From Primula veris (lineage: Eukaryota > Streptophyta > Magnoliopsida > Ericales > Primulaceae): 64,000 nucleotides of DNA. The notes under the pieces are model-generated. The model did no database searches. It was not told the DNA's origin and saw nothing but the letters and a program-made list of their open reading frames with translations. Both the position numbers and the translations under genes were made by a program. The DNA lies in the NCBI GenBank assembly GCA_963682055.1, contig OY821750.1, positions 3,102,501 through 3,166,500 on the forward strand. Reading direction: 5' to 3'. Position 1 is the first letter of the stretch; every line of letters begins with the position of its first letter. Positions 56,511 to 64,000 of the stretch are shown here, piece after piece.

Positions 56511-59289
56511 GATAGATATTTATATATATATATATTTTTATGAAATTATATATTTTTTAGTTTATATAGTATGAAAAAGTAGCACCTAAGAGAAATGCAA
56601 ATTATAATAGGTAGCTGGTGAGAATTAAAGTTCAAAAGTGGTACCTATTATGTATTAATCCAAAACGAAAATCGAGTGATCCGCTATTATTGAAACAAAG
56701 TTTCTTTAGTCCTTAATGATTTCAAAATACGAGATAAATCCTCAAATTTTGAAAAAGATGTCCATTTTAATCTATACTAATAAGTGGTGTAGTGTTCTGG
56801 ATGACTTACCGATCCATATAAATTTCATAAATTATATTATATATTTTTTTAATAATTAATAAACATTTCTTTCAATGTAGCCATTAACGAACGTGATATA
56901 ACAGGTGTCAACCACTTTCACCAATCATTTTACTATTCACAAATTATATAGTATTTGTTTTTTTTTTGCAAATAGATAAAGAAAATCTTGTATATATTAT
57001 ATCTTTTTCATAATTGCAAACCAGCTCATGATTGAAAGATTAATTGTAGCAACATCCCATGCTTAAGCAAAAAAGAGATAATAGCAACACAATTTATTAT
57101 AAAAGGACACTTTGCTCTAGGAAACCATGAAAAACCACATGATATATTTGGTATTTTTATAAATTCGTAAAAGAGAACAAATATTTTGCTGTCGAAATAT
57201 TTGGAACCATGAAATTGATCAAATTGAATTTCCATTGAAACTATGGACACCATGGCCGTAACCGGCTCTAAATATTATTCTATACTGATGAATTCATATG
57301 TAAACTAGTCGTTTGCCCCACTAGTAAGCTTTGCATTGCATATGAAATGTCGCTACCACCAATCCAGCGATCCTCCCATTGTTTACAAATATACAAGGTC
57401 ATTTGAGTAGGATTTGGGTTCGGACCGATAAAACTGATAGAACTTGACAGGTATACATATGGATAGTTACGAAAGTACGAAACTCACTTCACGAAAACTG
57501 ATAACATAACGTCCCACCATGTATCAAGCCTTACAGTTGTTATGTTCATCACTTTTGAGCTGGAAATAGCTAGGTTATACAGTCTCTAACACTTATTTCC
57601 TTTTTATAGTTTATGTCCCTAATGATTGCAAACCATCTGAATTAGCAAATACTTTATTAAATTGATAGGCAGATTTTGTGTGGTAAAAGATGAACATGCA
57701 AAATTTCATCTCGTTTTTTTTCTGAGTAATAGTATTCTCACCCCTTTTATATATTCTAATTAGTCGCATGTAGCTAACAATCAGATTAACTATAATTTGA
57801 TAATTTTATTCCTTCTACGCTCAAATCCCAATTTTCCCTAGCCGAAGCTAACAGTTCTTTGGGTCGGCTCTTGGTGCAGACAAGGGAGTCATCCCTTTAG
57901 GTCCCGGTGATTTGCGACCCATTTGGGACGCAAAAAAATTACATTATTTGTGTTTGAACATACAACTATACTATTTATATTAATAAATTCAGCAGATTTT
58001 AATAAGTAAAGATTGTGTTAGAACTTAGACGAGATGGATGAATGTAGCGCCTCAAGGTTCATTGGTGTTCGAAACACTTCAGATTTGTCATGAGGCTCGG
58101 ACTGTGGTAGATTTAATTATGTTTTTTGGGAAGCTGATGCTCACACCAAATTTTGTGGAAAGAAGTAAATAAATCTGTATTGTGAGAAGTGTTCTAACAC
58201 AAGAAGCCAAAAAGAGGGTGCAAATTTAAGCTCCTTTGAGGTGTTGGATAGTTGAAAGGTGGTCATTCCGAAAATTAACTAGATGAAGACAGTTAGGGTA
58301 CCGCGATCCTCCATATAAAAAGTTAATAAAAAAAACACTTTTTTATATGTATTTTGATCAAAATATTATGAAAAAAGAGCTCGTACATGGCATGGAGAAA
58401 GAAATATAAAATATCGGCACGTTCCATTTAACTTTTATATGATTCCGGTCATTCACTAACAAAATGTTAAAAAACAGTAGCATTTTACGTTTCAATACTA
58501 CAACAGTTGAAACCATAATGAGTAAAGACTTTTACACTACCCACCCACTTCGATGGCAATATTGCTACCAATAAATTTGAATAGTCTCACTATTAGTGTG
58601 GGCTAACTACTTCCTATAAATTGATTTTCTTTGGTCCCAATAAATTCAAGTGAAACACTCATTGGTTTTTAAAGTATTGAATGTATGGTTTCATTGGTTC
58701 CTTTTATAGGAATACGTACCATCAAGTAATTTATTCTTCTTTTTATGATACTTGAAAATTAAAATTGCTTCATTTTCTAAATTTAGATACATTAAAACGC
58801 TTAATCTTAAAAGTATAATAAACCGAAGGAAGCGAACTATTTATGTCACTTTCTCAACAAAAAATAAATAAAAAATTCTTAGTCTTTTAAAATGTAAGAA
58901 GTTATTTTTATTTCAATTAACATTCTAGCACCAATCATGTAAGATTCATTATATAAGACAGTAGTCGGTAATGAAATGGACGACAATTTAATTAGTTGTT
59001 CGAACAAATGAAAATTACATATCGAATAGTTAAATTTAATCATGTTAATTCCTTTGAGTTCTCTAAAGTTAAGTCTAAAATAAGAAAAGCAGTTTAACAA
59101 TTTTGTAAGTAGAGATAAATAAAGATCCTTAATTACACCGCTTCATGCAAAGGGGGAGTCGAACCAAAACTGATAATTTACACATGAGCCATAAATGTGA
59201 ATCAATTAATTAATTATTTCATGACTACCAGCTCAGTGTGTCACAATATGCTTATGCTATAAAATAATGTTTGATTTAGTAAAAATCAA
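56511..59289. other. Intergenic, AT-rich
   Basis: No convincing gene. One moderately GC-rich stretch (57841-57935, ctttgggtcggctcttggtg..tcccggtgatttgcgaccc) looks like repeat debris. Short open frames here have no family features. Confidence 0.4.
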
Positions 59290-59446
59290 AATCTGTCATA
59301 ACATGTTGTTAATTTAAAAAGATATCATAAATCTGTCGCAAATCGACTAAACTGTCACAAAGCCGTCATAAAAACCGTTGCTAATAAGCTCGTAACAAAA
59401 AATACCGTCACTAATCCCGTCGCTATTTGAGTATTTTTTTGTAGTG
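59290..59446. mobile_element. CACTA-like terminal fragment
   Basis: Ends with ...tatttttttgtagtg, the reverse complement of CACTACAAAAAAATA, preceded by repeated subterminal words (gtcgctatt, ccgtcactaat, gtcgcaaatc, gccgtcataaa). That layout is typical of one end of an En/Spm (CACTA) element. No partner end found, so it is a truncated remnant. Confidence 0.55.
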
Positions 59447-59522
59447 AACACGTGCAGATTTGTCTTGTAATATTTTTTTTTTCTTTAAATTATGGAAACA
59501 AAATTTTGTAAAAGTCAATCAC

Positions 59523-60094
59523 TGATAGAACATAAAAATTAGACCCGAATATTCTATTCGGATAATAATCAATCCTCTTTATAAATGGGTATCCAACGCT
59601 TAAATGGGTCATCACATGCCTTTTATAGGAGAATAAGGTAGTTACTATCAAAAGCCCAAGCCCACTTAACTAGGGACCCATATCTGAAAAACCCCCTGAG
59701 ATGGAGACATTTGTCAACATCCTAGAAAGCATAGTTGCCTATAAATAGCCAACTACCCCTCCTAGAAAAGAACCAGAAAATCTATCCAAAAAATATAGAG
59801 AGAAGTTGAGAAAAGAGAGAAACTAGTCAAAGCTTAGCCTGAAAAGAAGCAAGCCGAACAGCGAAAGAGCCGAATATCGAAGAGAAAGAAGAACGACCAA
59901 GATAAGAGATTAAGCAGTCAAATCGAGCACAATTGTAATAAAGAAGTACTAATCCGAGCAAGTGTAACAATCCGAATAAGTGTAATAATCCGAGCAATAA
60001 TAAAGATCAAGAAATGTCCATTATTTACAGTTGATTTACCATTATTATATCGTTGAAAAGCCTAACGTGATAGCCAAAAGTTATGGTTTTATCA
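59523..60094 (+). repeat. 5' LTR of element 2
   Basis: 572 bp, TGATAGAACATAAAAATTAG...GGTTTTATCA. TATAAATA at 59740-59747. More diverged from the element 1 LTRs (for example agcctgaaaagaagcaagcc near 59835) than those are from each other. Confidence 0.92.
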
Positions 60095-60096
60095 AA

Positions 60097-60115
60097 TGGC
60101 GCCGTCTCCGGGAAT
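60097..60115 (+). promoter_or_regulatory. Primer-binding site, element 2
   Basis: TGGCGCCGTCTCCGGG two bases after the LTR, identical to element 1. Confidence 0.7.
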
Positions 60116-60173
60116 CATCTAGTTCCCAACTAGCTTAGACTTCGAATACCAATACTCTACCAGACGAGCGACA

Positions 60174-62930
60174 ATGGTGACCAATATAGAAGAAACCCAT
60201 CCCGAGATAGTAGAAACCAATAACCAACACGTGCAGATTAGCCAACAAGACCTCGACGATCTACTCGCCATCCGTGATAGATACGACGCTATCCAGTCTG
60301 AAAACCAACCGACAACCTCCAATGTCCACCGAGAACAACCGATCGAACAACCCCAACAGCTTGAAGGGATCGTTGAAGAATACCAAACGTCCTCGGAAGA
60401 CGAACAAGCCTTGCCCGTACTAAGGCGCGCAAGAAGACGCATACCCGGATCCCAGGTAGGACCGAGCTCAAGAGTCCCTTTGCCAACGGCCTCGGTCAAC
60501 TCTGGTGCCCGTTTACAAACAAACGAAGCTGACCGGCTTGGTATGCCTGAAGGTCATGAACTCGAACAGTTGTCCCGATTACCGACTCAACCACCAAGGA
60601 TGATTACACCACCCACGGTGGAAGTACAACACATCGTTCTGATAGCTGATGAAAGGAACAACGCCCAGCTGCAAGCTCAGCTGGCAGCGTGTATGACGGC
60701 CATGGCAGCAGCCGGCATCAGACTGCCGGGTACTCAACCTGCCAACGCAGACAAAGATCCATGTCGTGAAGCGGAAGATTCCGCCTATAAGGCCGCCTTG
60801 GAAGCGGCGGGCCGGCGACCAGATCAAGAAGTGCCCCATCAAGGGGGCAACGTCCCGATAACAATCCCTCCGACCTTCGTCCACCCAAACGCGTATACGG
60901 AACATATCCTCGACAGAAACCCGAAGGACGATAGGTATCCCGAACACATGATCGGGGGAGGATACGGCCCACCACCACAACAGTGGGGATACACCCCCCC
61001 TACCAAGCCACGGATGAAGCGTTCCAACAGGCTTGGAACGTATGCCAAGAAACCCCATGTACCGAACAGATCACGCGGTACCGCAATCCTGTGGGGTTCG
61101 TTATCCCCGAGTTCAGGCTCTATGACGGAAGGAGTTGTCCCATTGACCATCTGAGGCACTACAAGACGAAGATGGAGCTGTGGAGTGATGACCATGCGAT
61201 GATGTGCAAGTTTTTCAAAAACAGTTTGGGCCAAGAGGCTTCGTCGTGGTACCATAACCTACCACGGGGCTCTATAAGAGACTGGGCGGAGCTGCTAAGA
61301 GCATACTCCACCCGATACGCTGCTCATCGAAAGAAGAAGGTTAGCATTGAAACCCTTCTAAAAATGACGATGATGCCAAATGAAAGGCTCAACGACTACT
61401 GCATACGTTTCATCGACGTAGCAAACCAGATTCCACAGTACGCCAGTAATATAGCCATCCAGAACTTTATCAACTCCATCCCTAATAGCTATTGGGCGAG
61501 AAGGAAGTTCATAGGCAAAAAATTTTCGACCACTGATTCCCTGCTAGCCTATTGTACCCACTTCACCGATAAAAACGACAAACTGCGTATCCTCAACCGA
61601 ACTCTACCAAGAAGAGAATCGGTCCGAGAGGCACAGGTGGGTCGCAAAAGAGTTAGAAATAACCAGGGAGAAACATTCAAACCGACCAGAAAGGACAAAG
61701 GTCCTGAGGTCCATAGCAGGGTAGAGCGACCACGAGAACCTGAGCCCAAACCGCTCCAGATCGCATACCCAACACCGATCAACGAACATAAACCCCTCCA
61801 GCTCACCTACCCTGTACCAACCAAGCAGTCACAACAAGGCCGATTCCAGGGAAGGGAAAAGCAAAAGAGCTTCGAACTGGTAGAATTGAGATACTCTTTC
61901 AACCTGTCGGCTGAAGATATCCTCAAGAATATCTGCAGAGAAAGATGGTATTCACGGCCAGAGCCGCTCGCTACCCCCCCTGAGCATAGAGACCCCAAGC
62001 TTTTCTGCGCCTATCAAGAGGACTACGAACACCTCACCGAGCACTGCCGTAACCTGCGGTGGAAAATGAACCTGTGGGGCGATGCGGGATACCTGGCCAA
62101 ATTCATCAAAGGCGTCGGAAATAAAGGCAAACAACTGGCCATTGAGGGAGCCGACAACCGGCAAGGCAAAACAATCAACGTCGTTCATATGTCACGACCC
62201 AAGGGCACGGGTGGGGAACGATCGCGACAACGGCAACTGGCACACTTTGGCCAGGTAGCCAGGGCGTCACAGGCGTCGACCTCCAAACGACAATGCACGC
62301 CGCGACGACATCCGCCCATTTCCTTCTCGGATCTGGACGAAGAAGGGGTGATTTACCCCCATGGGGACGCCATCAACCTCCGTGTTCAAATAGGCCTTGA
62401 CACGGTCAGCAGGGTGCTTGTCGATCAAGGAGCCTCTTGTGATATCATGTACAGAGAACTCTTTGACAAGATGGAACTCAAGCTGCAAGATCTACAGCCT
62501 ACCGATGTCACACTGATCGGGTTCATCTCCGAGACGACTAAACCATTGGGAAAGATCGTCATAAGTGTCACTACGGGATCCGTATCAGTTCCCGTTGAGT
62601 TCTTAGTGGTAAACGACAACTCCGGCCACAACGCGATCTTGGGTCGACCTTGGCTTCACGCCATGAAGGCCATACCCTCGACCTACCACCAAAAAGTCAA
62701 ATACCCAAATGATCGGGGAGAGATCGAGACAGCCAGAGGATGTTAAGAAGATTCAAGACGCTGTGAGGATATTACCGCTGCCCTTCAAAAATAGCTGAGC
62801 GTTGTCGAACAACCCACCAGCACAAAGAAGCTGATCGTCATAAGAACAAGTAGGATAAACTCTTAGGAAGGTGTATATTCCGGGTACGGACGAGGAGCAC
62901 TACTTCCTCCTCGGTGATGACCTTCCAAAA
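60174..62930 (+). pseudogene. gag-protease of element 2, broken
   Basis: Opens at ATG 60174 (MVTNIEETHPEIVETNNQHV) and reads through the N-terminal gag region. A 1-base loss in the C/T-rich stretch at about 60993-61002 shifts frame, and reading continues in the frame starting at 60983 through the gag core, a knuckle-like CAYQEDYEHLTEHC and the protease site VLVDQGASCDIM. That frame stops at TAA 62744, where element 1 has CAA. From 62747 to 62930 there are more stops and a deletion of a few tens of bases relative to element 1. Compared with element 1, the knuckle has lost its first histidine (Q instead of H). This copy cannot make a complete polyprotein. Confidence 0.88.
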
Positions 62931-64000
62931 CAGGAATCCGAAGAGTTAGAAGCATTCCTCTTCAACAACATTGATAAATTCGCCTGGAGTCCTAAAGACA
63001 TGCCAGGCCTAGACCCTAAAACAGCATGTCACCACCTGAGTGTTGACGCCGAGTGCAAGCCGATAGCTCAGAGGAGCAGAAAAGTGTCTGTACAGCACAG
63101 AGCAGCTATAATTGCTGAGGTCCACAAGCTATTAGAGGCTGGAGCCATAAGGGAGGTCTTCTATCCGAAATGGTTATCCAATCCAGTCATCGTCCCCAAG
63201 AAGAATGGAAAGGAGAGAGTCTGTATAGACTTCACCAATCTCAACAAAGCCTGCCCGAGGGACCACTTTCCCCTTCCAAGAATTGATCAATTGGTGGACG
63301 CAACTGCAGGAGCGGAACGGATGACCTTCCTGGACGCGTATTCAGGGTACCACCAAATCCCCCTCGCCCACGAAGATCAAGAGAAGACGTCGTTTATATC
63401 GCCTTTGGGAAACTATTGCTATAAGGTAATGCCGTTCGGCCTACGCAACGCGGGAGCAACATACCAAAGGATGATAACAAGGATATGTCGAGATCATATA
63501 GGGAAGACAATGGAGGTATACATAGATGACATGGTCGTCAAAAGCGAAAAGGCTACATCCCACCTTCAAGATATTAGAGACGTTTTCCAAACGCTGGGTG
63601 AGCACAAACTGAAACTCAATGCGAGCAAGTGTGCATTCGGCATCAGCAAAGGGAAGTTTCTGGGACACATGGTCAGCCGACGAGGAATAGAAGCTAATCC
63701 CGATCAGATCACAGCTCTTCGGAACCTAGCAGCTCCCAAGAATAAGAAGCAGGTACAAGAGCTCACGGGAATGATGGCCGCATTGAGCAGGTTCATCAGC
63801 CGATCCGCAGACAAGGGACGGCCATTTTTTGAATCACTCAAGAAGGATAGAAAATTCATGTGGGACCCGGAATGTGAAGTTTCTTTCAACAACCTCAAAG
63901 AGTATTTAAGGACGCTGCCACTGCTAGTCAGGCCGAACAAAGGAGATATTCTGGCATGCTACCTAGCAGTTTCCACTACAGCTGTGAGCGCGGTTATCCT
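62931..64000 (+). CDS. pol: Pol of element 2, reverse transcriptase part (truncated by window)
   Basis: Open from CAG 62931 to the last base, 356 codons, closely matching the first part of element 1 pol. RT motifs are intact: NKACPRDHFPLPRID, MPFGLRNAGATYQR, YIDDMVVKS, KFLGHMVSRRGIE. The end falls in the RT-linked RNase H. Whether the second RNase H, integrase and antisense genes follow cannot be seen here. Confidence 0.9.

Larger units (their letters stand above)
59523..64000 (+). mobile_element. Second Tat-lineage retrotransposon, 5' part (element 2, runs off the window)
   Basis: Same family and orientation as element 1, starting about 9.9 kb beyond it. LTR, primer site, gag-protease with breaks, then open RT to the window edge. 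It lacks the element 1 stops but has its own: one frameshift, a TAA and a deletion. The two are therefore independent insertions, not a duplication. Confidence 0.93.

Noticed and set aside
60118..61255. Several long minus-strand open frames opposite gag
   Set aside because: They mirror the gag codons, differ between the two elements and have no start or splice context, unlike the antisense genes beyond pol.
1..64000. tRNA genes, organellar insertions, or bacterial transfer
   Set aside because: No cloverleaf with A and B boxes, no recognisable plastid or mitochondrial genes, and no intronless prokaryote-like operon was seen by eye; a tRNAscan run and an organelle BLAST would settle it.

Overview
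The window is nuclear DNA of a flowering plant, most likely a eudicot. The evidence is AT-rich intergenic DNA, GT-AG introns of typical plant size, plant-specific gene families (an EGY2-type chloroplast protease, a plant clathrin light chain, a plant-type serine/proline-rich protein, a YPEL protein), a Cassandra TRIM element and two Tat-lineage Ty3/gypsy retrotransposons. I cannot name the species. Nothing bacterial, organellar or CRISPR-like was seen.

Layout. 1-5111: 3' end of an unrecognised plus-strand gene whose introns carry hAT-like MITEs. 6257-9578: a degenerate LTR-like element on the minus strand, with a very young three-LTR Cassandra array (7989-9079) nested inside it. 10254-18730: a complete 14-exon EGY2-type gene (562 aa) with an in-frame tandem exon duplication. 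19367-20163: two MITEs. 21185-24394: a short clathrin light chain gene (3 exons, 195 aa). 25588-30391: a minus-strand 6-exon gene for a Ser/Thr/Pro-rich basic protein (575 aa), with a degenerate minisatellite just upstream. 32411-49580: a 17.2-kb Tat-lineage retrotransposon with both LTRs. 49779-53802: a minus-strand 5-exon YPEL (yippee-like) gene (130 aa). 54163-59446: MITE, foldback-like and CACTA-like debris. 59523-64000: the 5' part of a second Tat element, cut by the window end.

The four complete host genes look functional: every exon junction I placed keeps frame. Their products act separately: chloroplast membrane proteolysis, clathrin-coated vesicles, a probable cytoskeleton-associated protein, and a small zinc-binding protein. 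They do not form a pathway.

The most unusual region is the 10 kb between pol and the 3' LTR of the first Tat element. It has no sense gene. On the opposite strand it carries a spliced antisense gene of about 679 codons (gypsy-type 'Transposase_28'-like head, coiled-coil tail), two further antisense ORFs, and a row of five small antisense coiled-coil genes. Each of the five has a TATA box 50-105 bp before its ATG, and three also have an AATAAA 56-80 bp after the stop. Two share a C-terminal motif, which points to amplification inside the element. This is the best candidate here for something poorly described.
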